Positions 36,170 through 43,779 of a DNA stretch of 45,021 nt are shown in pieces. Source of the stretch: an uncultured Nitrospiraceae bacterium (lineage in GTDB: Bacteria > Nitrospirota > Thermodesulfovibrionia > Thermodesulfovibrionales > Thermodesulfovibrionaceae); assembly GCA_937139565.1 (NCBI GenBank), contig CAKZQH010000015.1, forward strand, positions 1-45,021. The letters run 5' to 3'. Each line of letters begins with the position of its first letter. The stretch's first letter is position 1. The position numbers were made by a program, and so were the translations under genes. A model generated the notes under the pieces. The model had not been told where the DNA came from and searched no databases. It was given only the letters and a program-made list of their open reading frames with translations.

Positions 36170-37495
36170 TTAGCCTGATATATCTATTCCCTCCACAAGA
36201 AGGGTTGGTGATCCTATGTTTCCGTAAAAATGAAGGTCTGTTCCTAAGGCTACAATATTTTGAAAAAGCTGAAGAAGATTGCCTGAAATCACTGTTTCGC
36301 GAACTGGATATTTCATTTCTCCCTTTTCAATGTAAATACCTGAAATGCCAACTGAAAAATCGCCACTTACCGGGTTTGCAGTATGCATTCCCATAACCTC
36401 TATTACATATATCCCTCGCTCAATCTCTCTGATTAATTCATCAGGAGGCAATTTTGCCTCTTCTGTGTCAATATAGAGATTTGTGGGTCCCACAGTAATT
36501 CCTCTTTCAGTTCTTACAGCATTACCAGTAGAGATCATTTTTGTTCTGTTTGCTGTGTATGTATTATGCATAATCAGACTCAATCTGCCCTTTTGGATCA
36601 AAATTTTTTTAGAAGTAGGAACACCTTCAGCATCAAAAGGAGTTGACCCAAATCTTTCAGGTATTGTTCCATCATCAAGAATATCTAATTTTTCGTTAAT
36701 AACTTTTTCTCCCATTTTCCCTGAAAAAATTGACCTTCCTAAGAGATAGTTTTCTCCAGAAAGGGACTGCGAAATTAGTTCAACAAACTCTCCTGCTACA
36801 TAAGGATCAAAAAGTACCATTCCTTTAAAAGATTTAATTTTCTTAGAATTTAAAAGACGAATAGCCTTGCTTGCTGCCTCTTTACCTATGTTTTCAACTT
36901 GAAGATTTTTTAAAAATCTCTCCGAAGTATAAGCCCATCCCATCTGTTGATCCTCATCTTCAGCAATAGCAATCATATGAGCGCTAATAGAAGTAAAGGG
37001 TTGGGAGCAAAGCAATCCTTCCGAATTTAGAATAGCCTTTTCATCTACGGTTATAGTTATCTCTGCATTTCTCAGTTTTTTAACTCTCTTATCATAAAAG
37101 GCTGCCCTCTGCATATTAATCAATAAATCAGGAAGAAAAGTAGCGATAGAGCACAGGTTTTCATCAAAAACCTTGACAGACTGTGTCTGAGATGGTAATG
37201 GCAGGCTAAGACATTCATCTGGCTCAGTTATCTCAGCTATGTTTAATGCCTTTTGAAAGGCTTCAGGAATTTGTTCAATTTGTGAACAGGTGGATGTTCC
37301 AGCCCTATGGTTTTTAATTACCCTTATGGCAAAAAAATCCTTTAGAGCGTTTTTCTCTCTATTGACTTTTAAATCTTTTCCTTCCACTGCATATACTTTT
37401 CTTCTTAAAGCGAATATTTCCCACTTTGCATTAGTAGCTGGAATTTTTTGAGAAATTGATCCTACAAACTCATTCATAGTAGGTGGCTGAGGCAT
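36170..37495 (-). CDS. PmbA/TldE-family peptidase-complex subunit
   Basis: 441-residue member of the TldD/PmbA family, which forms a heterodimeric metalloprotease that trims unfolded or modified peptides (microcin B17, CcdA, PQQ precursors). The HExxxH zinc motif of TldD is absent here, so it is the non-catalytic PmbA/TldE type. C-terminal NPVSGDFSVGISGIYIEKGE is the family signature; LFDPYVAGEFVELI is central. No tldD is in the window. The start at 37495 overlaps queD by 26 bases; the Met at 37477 is an alternative. Confidence 0.85.
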   Translation of the reverse strand: MPQPPTMNEFVGSISQKIPATNAKWEIFALRRKVYAVEGKDLKVNREKNALKDFFAIRVIKNHRAGTSTCSQIEQIPEAFQKALNIAEITEPDECLSLPLPSQTQSVKVFDENLCSIATFLPDLLINMQRAAFYDKRVKKLRNAEITITVDEKAILNSEGLLCSQPFTSISAHMIAIAEDEDQQMGWAYTSERFLKNLQVENIGKEAASKAIRLLNSKKIKSFKGMVLFDPYVAGEFVELISQSLSGENYLLGRSIFSGKMGEKVINEKLDILDDGTIPERFGSTPFDAEGVPTSKKILIQKGRLSLIMHNTYTANRTKMISTGNAVRTERGITVGPTNLYIDTEEAKLPPDELIREIERGIYVIEVMGMHTANPVSGDFSVGISGIYIEKGEMKYPVRETVISGNLLQLFQNIVALGTDLHFYGNIGSPTLLVEGIDISG

Positions 37496-37838
37496 AATCA
37501 GACTCCCATACAGTTACACTTTCAAGTCTTACTCCATACTCCAAAATCTTTTCCTTAAGTTGCATATATATCCATCTTGCAATGTTTTCACTGGATGGAT
37601 TGATTTCATTAAAGGGAGGAACCTGGTTTAGAAAGGAGTGGTCAAGCACAGAAATTGTATCTTCGGTAAGTCTTTTTAAGTCTTTAAAATCAATTGCTAA
37701 TCCTATTTCATTTAAATCGTTTGATAAAATTGTAACCTCTACTTTCCAGTTATGACCATGGAGATTTTCGCATTTGCCTCTATAGCCTCTTAATTGATGG
37801 GCAGCATCGAAGTCTGTAAGGATTTTCAGCCTATACAT
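37470..37838 (-). CDS. queD: 6-carboxytetrahydropterin synthase
   Basis: 122-residue QueD/PTPS enzyme of the queuosine (7-deazaguanine) pathway. Zinc ligands His14, His27 and His29 (AAHQL, LHGHNW), catalytic Cys23, and the LDHSFLN and SVTVWES motifs are present. Alternative roles for this fold (PTPS-III in folate synthesis) have different active sites. It overlaps hpt by 8 bases. Other queuosine genes are not seen in the window. Confidence 0.92.
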   Translation of the reverse strand: MYRLKILTDFDAAHQLRGYRGKCENLHGHNWKVEVTILSNDLNEIGLAIDFKDLKRLTEDTISVLDHSFLNQVPPFNEINPSSENIARWIYMQLKEKILEYGVRLESVTVWESDYASATYYE

Positions 37839-38361
37839 GCTTTAATTCTTTTTTGAAAATAGTAATGTAGGGTATATTTCTGAACATTTCATTGTAATCA
37901 AGACCATAACCTACAATGAATTTATTCGGAATACTAAATCCTACATAATCCAAAGGAACATCTATAACTCGTCTTTCCTTTTTATCAAGAAGCACGCATA
38001 TTTTAAGAGAGGAAGGATTCATGGAGAGAATCTTTTCTTTTATAGCTTGCAGTGAAATTCCTGTATCAATAATATCCTCAACAAGAAGGATATCTTTGTT
38101 TTTTAGTTCCTCTCTGGGAAAATAATGAATAGTTACTTCTCCTGAGGATTTATCTTTCTGATAGCTTGATGCTATGACAAAATCAATTTTTAAAGGAGTG
38201 TTAATGTGCCTTATGAGATCTGAAAAAAACATAAAAGAACCTTTAAGAATTCCGATTACAAGGAGATCTTTATTTGCATAGTCACGGGTTATTTTATAGG
38301 CAAGCTCTCTTACCTTTTTCTGAATTTGCTCTTCGGATATAAGAGGTGTTCCAATAAACAT
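37831..38361 (-). CDS. hpt: Hypoxanthine phosphoribosyltransferase
   Basis: Purine salvage: converts hypoxanthine or guanine plus PRPP to IMP or GMP. 176 residues, standard. The PRPP-binding motif LLVEDIIDTGISLQAI (about 94-109) is unmistakable; GILKGSFMFFSDLIR is the N-terminal pyrophosphate loop and DYVGFSIPNKFIVGYGLDY (about 137-155) the base-binding segment. The ATG at 38361 is 8 bases after an extended -10. First gene of the minus-strand hpt-queD-pmbA-acyl-CoA dehydrogenase run. Confidence 0.95.
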   Translation of the reverse strand: MFIGTPLISEEQIQKKVRELAYKITRDYANKDLLVIGILKGSFMFFSDLIRHINTPLKIDFVIASSYQKDKSSGEVTIHYFPREELKNKDILLVEDIIDTGISLQAIKEKILSMNPSSLKICVLLDKKERRVIDVPLDYVGFSIPNKFIVGYGLDYNEMFRNIPYITIFKKELKHV

Positions 38362-38369
38362 GACTTACT

Positions 38370-38378
38370 ATTATACCA
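38370..38378 (-). promoter_or_regulatory. hpt promoter, extended -10, predicted leaderless
   Basis: Minus strand TGGTATAAT, 8 bases before the hpt ATG. The -35 (TTTTAA at 17) is weak. Confidence 0.6.
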
Positions 38379-38494
38379 AAAAAACAAAACGTTTAAAAAA
38401 CACTCATGAATTCGGCCATAAATATGTATATTAATTTTTTAGTAATGGTATTTTCATAAGCTTGCAAATGAATTAAATTATATGCCATGAGAAT

Positions 38495-38503
38495 TGCTAT
38501 AAT
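38495..38503 (+). promoter_or_regulatory. trxB-like gene promoter, extended -10
   Basis: TGCTATAAT with a poor -35. Here the start codon is 26 bases further on and a good Shine-Dalgarno site intervenes, so this is a normal leadered transcript. Confidence 0.55.
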
Positions 38504-38529
38504 AAATTATAAAAAGTGGAGGTTTGTTT

Positions 38530-39468
38530 ATGGCTGAAGTATATGACTTAATTATCATTGGAGGAGGACCTGCAGGAGCCACTGCTGCCATATATGCAAG
38601 AAGAGCTAATCTTAACACTCTTATTATCAACAAATCAAAAACCGCTGGTGCAATTGCCTATGCTTCTATCATTGAGAATTTTCCAGGGTTTACCCGAATA
38701 TCTGGTAAGGAACTCCTTGAAAAAATGCTCAATCAGGCAATTTCTCTTGGAACTTCTTACAAAGAAGAGCAAGTGGTAGGAGTTAGCTTAGGTGAAGACA
38801 TCAAAGAGGTGATAACCATGCAGAACTCCTATACAGCTCATGCACTAATTATTGCTACTGGTTCTATGGGAAGAAAACCTTCTATTGCCGGTGAGGGAGA
38901 ATTGCTTGGTAGAGGAGTTAGTTACTGTGCTGTTTGTGATGCTCCTTTTTTTAGAGGTAAGACAGTTGCAGTACTTGGAGATAGCGAAGAGGCAGCAAAA
39001 GAGGCTTTTTATCTTACTCAGTTTGTTGAAAAATGCTATTTAATTACATCTTCATCGCGCCTAAAGGTTAATGAAGACCATCCAATTTTCATTGAACCAA
39101 AAATTGAGATTATAAAAGAGCATTCTGTCAAAGAGATTTTGGGTAAAAATTTTGTAGAAGGCGTAGTTCTTAAAGATAGAGAAGGGAAAAAGAAAAGCCT
39201 TTCTGTTGATGGAGTGTTTGTTTTTATGGCTGGAACTCAACCAATTACTGACTTCTTAGGTGAGACAATTAAACTCGATGAGCGAGGATTTATTATAACA
39301 GATGCTTTTATGCAAACGAGTCAGCCCGGTGTATTTGCAGCTGGAGATGTGGCTTCTCCCCATTTAAGACAGGTAGTAATTGCCTGTGCTCAGGGTGCAA
39401 TAGCTGCACTATCGGCAGAGAAATACATTAGAGGTGGACAAAAAATAAAATCCGATTGGCATAGGTGA
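38530..39468 (+). CDS. Thioredoxin reductase-like flavoprotein
   Basis: 312-residue FAD-dependent reductase. I start at ATG 38530 with GGAGG (38518-38522) seven bases upstream, not at the in-frame TTG 38524. FAD-binding GGGPAGATAA near the N-terminus, redox pair Cys133/Cys136 (SYCAVCDAPFF) and ATGSMGRKP and GVFAAGDV are clear. The NAD(P)H domain is degenerate: the GGGxxA motif reads LGDSEEA and the HRRxxxR NADPH-binding motif reads ITSSSRLK. It may thus use NADH, ferredoxin or another donor. No thioredoxin gene is next to it. First of four plus-strand genes. Confidence 0.88.
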   Translation: MAEVYDLIIIGGGPAGATAAIYARRANLNTLIINKSKTAGAIAYASIIENFPGFTRISGKELLEKMLNQAISLGTSYKEEQVVGVSLGEDIKEVITMQNSYTAHALIIATGSMGRKPSIAGEGELLGRGVSYCAVCDAPFFRGKTVAVLGDSEEAAKEAFYLTQFVEKCYLITSSSRLKVNEDHPIFIEPKIEIIKEHSVKEILGKNFVEGVVLKDREGKKKSLSVDGVFVFMAGTQPITDFLGETIKLDERGFIITDAFMQTSQPGVFAAGDVASPHLRQVVIACAQGAIAALSAEKYIRGGQKIKSDWHR

Positions 39469-39472
39469 TAAT

Positions 39473-39880
39473 ATGAATGGAAACGGTGGGAATTGGGATG
39501 GTCAAGGCTTTGAAGAGATGCTTTTTGATTATCTCGATAATGGATATTTGGAAAATATCGTTACTTTTTTTGAACATGAACAAAAGGAACTTCCTCTTAT
39601 TGCAAAAATGTTAAAAGATGAAAGACTTCGTGTAAGAGTCGGAGCTATTGCAATACTTGAAAGCCTAAAGGAAAAGCATCCGGAAAAACTAAAAGAGTTA
39701 TCTCCATTGATCGTGGAATTGCTAAATTCAGATGAGAGAAACATCCGCGGAGACGCAGCCTATGCGCTTGAGATAATCGCTGATCCTTCTACTAAGCAGG
39801 CTCTTGAGGATGCATTTGAAAGAGAAGAAGATGAGCAGGTAAAAGAGTTTATTGCAGATGCTCTAAGGAGTTTGTTGTGA
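39473..39880 (+). CDS. HEAT-repeat protein
   Basis: 135-residue protein made of about three HEAT-like helical pairs from about residue 40 (e.g. LIAKMLKDERLRVRVGAIAILESLKE and LIVELLNSDERNIRGDAAYALEIIAD), with an acidic N-terminus rich in Gly and Asn. Such repeats mediate protein binding; no catalytic motif. It is 4 bases after the reductase gene and overlaps archease by 4 bases (GTGA), so the products may be functionally related. Function unknown. Confidence 0.85.
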   Translation: MNGNGGNWDGQGFEEMLFDYLDNGYLENIVTFFEHEQKELPLIAKMLKDERLRVRVGAIAILESLKEKHPEKLKELSPLIVELLNSDERNIRGDAAYALEIIADPSTKQALEDAFEREEDEQVKEFIADALRSLL

Positions 39881-40287
39881 GTTATGAAATTATTGATGTA
39901 GCTGGTGATGTGGGTTTGAGTGTAAAGGGTAAAAGCCTTGAGGAATGTTTTTTTAATGCTGCTCAAGGACTTTACAGTCTTATTACAGACCCTGCAAGCG
40001 TTGATACAGGCGAAAAAAAAACCTTAGAGATCGAAGGGGATAACGTTGAGGAACTTTTAATAAGATTTCTGAATGAATTAATTTTTCTCTTTGATGCATA
40101 TGGTTTTATAGGAAAAACAGTGAGTGTTCAGCTTAATAATGGGAAATTGGAGGCTCAAATAGATGGTGAATTTTTTGATCCTGAAAAACACGAAAGAAGA
40201 CTTTTAGTTAAAGCTGCTACCTACCATAACCTTGAGATATTGCAGGAGGAGGGTAGGTATGTGGTTAAGATAGTATTCGATATTTAG
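39877..40287 (+). CDS. Archease
   Basis: 136-residue SHS2-domain protein, the activator of RtcB RNA ligase, which speeds guanylylation. Start GTG overlapping the HEAT gene stop. Visible: DVAGDVGLSVKGKSLEECFFNAAQGLYSLI at the N-terminus, the KAATYHNLEI block (about 109-118), and the C-terminal Phe-Asp-Ile, whose Asp binds metal in the archaeal protein. The usual DHTAD motif is DVAGD here. No rtcB is in the window, which is unusual because the two are often neighbours. Confidence 0.88.
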   Translation: MSYEIIDVAGDVGLSVKGKSLEECFFNAAQGLYSLITDPASVDTGEKKTLEIEGDNVEELLIRFLNELIFLFDAYGFIGKTVSVQLNNGKLEAQIDGEFFDPEKHERRLLVKAATYHNLEILQEEGRYVVKIVFDI

Positions 40288-40298
40288 AGGAGTATTCT

Positions 40299-40667
40299 AT
40301 GGATATCTTTCAAAAAATTGCTGAGGAAAAAATTAGAGAGGCCATAGAGGAAGGACTTTTCGATGATCTTCCAAATAAAGGAAAACCTTTGAAATTAGAA
40401 GATTACAGCTGGGTTCCTGAAGATTTAAGACTTGCCTATAAAATATTAAAAAATGCTGGATGTATCCCTCCGGAAATGGAGACAAGGAAGGAGATAATAG
40501 ACTTAAAGGAACTCTTAAAGACAATAGATGATGATGAGGAAAGATTAAAACGGATTAGAGAACTTAACTTTAAACTTCTTAAGTTTAACATAGGTCGGAA
40601 AAGACCATTTTACATAGAAGATTTTCCCGAATACGAGGACAAGATTATCAAAAAATTCATTGGGTAA
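40299..40667 (+). CDS. DUF1992 (DnaJ-homologue subfamily C28-like) protein
   Basis: 122-residue protein of the DUF1992 family: an N-terminal IFQKIAEEKIREAIEEGLFDDLPNKGKPL, the family signature, and a helical middle part with EDLRLAYKILKNAGCIPPEMETRKEI. The molecular function is not known to me. It follows archease by 11 bases and ends one base before the 3' end of the tRNA-Ser gene on the other strand. Confidence 0.88.
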   Translation: MDIFQKIAEEKIREAIEEGLFDDLPNKGKPLKLEDYSWVPEDLRLAYKILKNAGCIPPEMETRKEIIDLKELLKTIDDDEERLKRIRELNFKLLKFNIGRKRPFYIEDFPEYEDKIIKKFIG

Positions 40668-40754
40668 CGGAGAGGGAGGGATTCGAACCCCCGGTGGGCT
40701 TACACCCACAGCGGTTTTCGAGACCGCCCCAATCGTCCACTCTGGCACCTCTCC
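40668..40754 (-). tRNA. tRNA-Ser (anticodon CGA)
   Basis: 87-base type II tRNA. Acceptor GGAGAGG (5' end at 40754) pairs with CCTCTCC (40669-40675); the anticodon stem GCGGT/ACCGC encloses loop CTCGAAA with anticodon CGA, reading UCG; a long variable arm GTGGGTGTAAGCCCAC is characteristic of Ser; T loop GTTCGAATC. The discriminator is G (base 40668 on the minus strand). The CCA end is not encoded, so it must be added by a nucleotidyltransferase. Confidence 0.96.
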
Positions 40755-40774
40755 ATTACTTTATTTTGTAATAT

Positions 40775-40783
40775 ATTATATCA
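40775..40783 (-). promoter_or_regulatory. tRNA-Ser promoter
   Basis: Minus strand TGATATAAT, an extended -10 ending 20 bases before the tRNA 5' end, predicting a 5' leader of about 13 bases for RNase P removal. It overlaps the mnmA upstream region, so the two divergent genes share a 44-base control region. Confidence 0.6.
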
Positions 40784-40798
40784 CTGGGAAAGATTAAT

Positions 40799-41824
40799 AT
40801 GGAAAAAGTTTTAGTTGCAATGAGTGGTGGTATTGATTCATCAGTTGCTGCCTATCTGCTTAAATCAAAAGACATTGAAGTAAAAGGCGTTTTTTTTCTC
40901 CTTTACGAAGATGCGCAAAAGCTTGATCTGGTGCAAAAAACCGCTCAATTTTTAGATATAAAACTTCAAATTGAAGATGTAAGAGATTTTTTTAAACATA
41001 CGGTGGTTGAGCCTTTTTTTGAAGAGTATAAAAAAGGAAATACTCCTAATCCCTGTGTGCAATGTAATAAACTGGTAAAGTTTCCCTTGTTAGAAAAAGT
41101 AGCCGCTGAAGTTGGTGCCAATTGGTTTGCTACAGGTCATTATGTGAGAATTATTCACGAAAACTCACCCTGTCTCTTGCGAGGTATTGACCCATTAAAG
41201 GATCAGTCCTATTTTTTATATGCAGTGTCCTCTAAGATTTTAAAAAAAGCTCTTTTCCCTCTTGGAGATTTTACAAAATTAGAAGTAAAGAAATTAGCTG
41301 AGGATTTACAAATTCCATCAAGATTAGCCGAAGAAAGCGCAGAGGTTTGTTTTTTGAAAAATAAGCGATATTATGATTTTATTAGAAACTCAGAGGAGGG
41401 TCCTATTATTGAGATTTCAACGGGAAAAATAATTGGTAAACATAGAGGTATTCATCTTTATACCTTAGGGCAGAGAAAAAGACTGGGAATATCCTATTCC
41501 TATCCTCTTTATGTGGTTAAAATAGAACCTCTTTCGAATTCCATATATGTGGGAACGAGACAAGATGCATTTAGGAGAGAGTTTTTAGTGCATGAATTAA
41601 ATTGGCTTTGGACAACTAAGGAGAAAGAGTTTGAGTGCGAGGTAAAAATACGCTACTCTATGAAACCCGAAAGGGCTATTGTTTCTATAATTGAGCCTAC
41701 AATAGCAAAGGTAAGATTTAAAGAACCTCAGTTTGCACCCACGCCTGGTCAGAGTGCGGTTTTTTATGAAAATGACAGATTATTAGGTGGTGGAGTTATT
41801 AAGGAGTTAGTGCAAGAGACTTAA
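40799..41824 (+). CDS. mnmA: tRNA-specific 2-thiouridylase MnmA
   Basis: Puts sulfur on the wobble uridine of tRNA-Lys, -Glu and -Gln. 341 residues. PP-loop SGGIDSSVAA (9-18), catalytic Cys86 in NPCVQCN and Cys183 in EVCFL, the same 97-residue spacing as in E. coli. C-terminal OB-like domain ends PTPGQSAVFYENDRLLGGGVI. A weak Shine-Dalgarno site (GGGAAAG) is present. Adjacent to a tRNA gene and convergent with argC, overlapping it by 26 bases. Confidence 0.95.
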   Translation: MEKVLVAMSGGIDSSVAAYLLKSKDIEVKGVFFLLYEDAQKLDLVQKTAQFLDIKLQIEDVRDFFKHTVVEPFFEEYKKGNTPNPCVQCNKLVKFPLLEKVAAEVGANWFATGHYVRIIHENSPCLLRGIDPLKDQSYFLYAVSSKILKKALFPLGDFTKLEVKKLAEDLQIPSRLAEESAEVCFLKNKRYYDFIRNSEEGPIIEISTGKIIGKHRGIHLYTLGQRKRLGISYSYPLYVVKIEPLSNSIYVGTRQDAFRREFLVHELNWLWTTKEKEFECEVKIRYSMKPERAIVSIIEPTIAKVRFKEPQFAPTPGQSAVFYENDRLLGGGVIKELVQET

Positions 41825-42839
41825 GAGCTTTTGTTTCCTCTATTCCACATATTATGTTCATATTTTGAATAGCCTGCCCTGAGGCTCCTTTTACAAGATT
41901 GTCTATTGTAGAGATGAGAATTAATCGATCAGTTCTTTCATTTACAACAGCGCCTATATAGCAGTAGTTTGTGCCTTTTACGTACTTTAAAGAAGGCACC
42001 TGTCCTTCGTCCATTACTTTTACAAAAGGTTCATTTTCATAAGTCTCTTTTAATATCTCAAGAGCTTCTTTAGTTGAAATTTTCTTTTTAAGCTTTGCGT
42101 AAATTGTAGAAAGAATGCCTCTATTTACAGGAAGCAAATGGGTTGTAAAATCGATAGTAATAAAACCACCAAATGCAAAACTCAATTCTTGTTCAATCTC
42201 AGGTGTGTGTCTGTGTTTTGCCACATTATAGGCCCTAAAGTCTTCATTAACTTCGCAGTAGTTAAGAGTTACCTCAGCCTTTCTCCCTGCTCCAGATGTT
42301 CCTGATTTTGAATCTACAACTATTGAGTCTATTTCGATTATTCTTTTTTTTATAAAAGGATAGAGGGGAAGAATAACACTGGTAGGATAGCAGCCAGGAT
42401 TAGCAATTAAGCTTGCATTTTTTATTTTCTCTCTATAAATTTCTGGTAATCCATACACAGCATCATTTAAAAGAGAAGGGAATAAATGGGGCGTTTTATA
42501 CCATTTTTCATAACAAGAGGCATCTTTAATTCGAAAATCTGCCGAAAGGTCTATTACCTTTTTCCCAGCCTCTAAAAGAGAGGCTGCAATTTTTTGAGAT
42601 TTACCGTGAGGAAGAGCAAGAAAATAAATATCGGCTTTCTTTTTAATTTTATCAATATCCAAATTTTCAAATTTGAGATGACTATATATAAAAAAAGCAG
42701 GGAATAGCTCATTTACTGCCATCCCTGCCGATTTTTCGCTTGTAACTCCTGTTATTTCTATTTCGTCATGTAAAGCAAGAATTCGTAATAGTTCACTTCC
42801 AGTATAACCACTTCCTCCACAGATAAAGACTTTGAACAT
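41799..42839 (-). CDS. argC: N-acetyl-gamma-glutamyl-phosphate reductase
   Basis: Third enzyme of arginine synthesis (NADPH-dependent reduction of acetylglutamyl phosphate to the semialdehyde). 346 residues. Nucleotide-binding ICGGSGYTGSELLRIL (6-21), catalytic Cys150 in NPGCYPTS, and a His of HRHTPEIEQEL (about 205-215). It follows rpsI with one base between, so it is co-transcribed with ribosomal-protein genes, an unusual home for argC. It overlaps mnmA by 26 bases tail to tail. Confidence 0.95.
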   Translation of the reverse strand: MFKVFICGGSGYTGSELLRILALHDEIEITGVTSEKSAGMAVNELFPAFFIYSHLKFENLDIDKIKKKADIYFLALPHGKSQKIAASLLEAGKKVIDLSADFRIKDASCYEKWYKTPHLFPSLLNDAVYGLPEIYREKIKNASLIANPGCYPTSVILPLYPFIKKRIIEIDSIVVDSKSGTSGAGRKAEVTLNYCEVNEDFRAYNVAKHRHTPEIEQELSFAFGGFITIDFTTHLLPVNRGILSTIYAKLKKKISTKEALEILKETYENEPFVKVMDEGQVPSLKYVKGTNYCYIGAVVNERTDRLILISTIDNLVKGASGQAIQNMNIICGIEETKALKSLALTP

Positions 42840-42840
42840 T

Positions 42841-43230
42841 TTATCTTTTGGAGAACTGGAATCTCTTTCTTGCCTTTGGCTGTCCGTATTTCTTCCTTTC
42901 TACTTCTCTTGGGTCTCTGGTAAGAAGGCCTTCTTTCTTAAGTTTTAACTTGAGATCAGGATTTAAATTTACAAGTGCCCGAGCAATTCCATGCCTTATA
43001 GCACTTGCCTGCCCGCTTAAACCACCTCCATCTACATTAACAATAGCATCATATTTGCCTGCAACTCCTGCTACTTGAAAGGGTTGTAATAGAATCATCC
43101 TTAAGGTTTCTCTTGGAAAATATTCTTCAATTGATTTGTCATTAACAGTTACTTTTCCTGAACCAGGGATTAAAATAACTCTTGCCCTTGATCTTTTTCT
43201 TCTACCTGTTGCCAGATATTCAATAGCCAT
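42841..43230 (-). CDS. rpsI: Ribosomal protein S9 (uS9)
   Basis: 129-residue small-subunit protein. Family hallmarks: [21 protein letters not shown] at the start and a basic C-terminus [17 protein letters not shown], whose final Arg contacts the P-site tRNA; the terminal residue here is Arg after KR, as expected. Shine-Dalgarno GAGGTGA precedes the ATG. It lies 18 bases after rplM in the universal L13-S9 pair. Confidence 0.97.
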   Translation of the reverse strand: MAIEYLATGRRKRSRARVILIPGSGKVTVNDKSIEEYFPRETLRMILLQPFQVAGVAGKYDAIVNVDGGGLSGQASAIRHGIARALVNLNPDLKLKLKKEGLLTRDPREVERKKYGQPKARKRFQFSKR

Positions 43231-43248
43231 AGCCTTTCACCTCAACTT

Positions 43249-43680
43249 TTAACTTAATTGAATTGGCTCTGGATTTTGAGCTTTGTGCGGATGCTCAGAG
43301 CCTTTGTAAATTTTAAGTTTTTTTATCATCTTTCTGCCAAGTCTTGTTTTTGGAATCATTCCCCAGACTGCATCAAAAATAACTTCTTCGGGTTTCTTTT
43401 CAAGTCTTTCTTTGAGCGTTTCTGCTTTGAGACCTCCAATATAGCCAGTGTGATGATAATAGACTTTATCTGTGAGTTTTTTACCGGTTACTCTAATTTT
43501 TTCAGCATTTATAACCACTACGAAATCGCCATTGTCCACATTGGGAGTGTAAGTTGGTTTGTGCTTGCCCATAAGAATTTTGGCAACCCTTGAAGCAAAT
43601 CTTCCAAGTGTCTGGCCGGAAGCATCAGCAATAAACCATTTTTTTGATGTTTCTTCCTTTTTTACAAAAGCTGTCTTCAT
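43249..43680 (-). CDS. rplM: Ribosomal protein L13 (uL13)
   Basis: 143-residue large-subunit protein. [22 protein letters not shown] (about 15-36), [19 protein letters not shown] and the [34 protein letters not shown] motif are diagnostic. Shine-Dalgarno GAGGTGAGG ahead of the ATG, which is a leadered mRNA unlike many neighbours. The leader contains a small hairpin TTTTTAT-CTGAC-ATAAAAA (43704-43722). First of rplM-rpsI-argC. Confidence 0.97.
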   Translation of the reverse strand: MKTAFVKKEETSKKWFIADASGQTLGRFASRVAKILMGKHKPTYTPNVDNGDFVVVINAEKIRVTGKKLTDKVYYHHTGYIGGLKAETLKERLEKKPEEVIFDAVWGMIPKTRLGRKMIKKLKIYKGSEHPHKAQNPEPIQLS

Positions 43681-43724
43681 TTTTATACCTCACCTCAAGT
43701 AATTTTTATGTCAGATAAAAATAT

Positions 43725-43754
43725 AAATTACCTTAAAATTTAATACTTTGTCAA
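43725..43754 (-). promoter_or_regulatory. Candidate rplM operon promoter
   Basis: Minus strand TTGACA (43749-43754) with an 18-base spacer to TAATTT (43725-43730). The -35 is perfect, the -10 poor, so the exact -10 is uncertain. It would leave about 38 bases of leader carrying the small hairpin. Confidence 0.4.
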
Positions 43755-43779
43755 ATATGATTGGGAATCAATAAAAATT

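Noticed and set aside
36170-37495. TldD
   Set aside because: The HExxxH zinc motif is missing, so it is the PmbA/TldE type.
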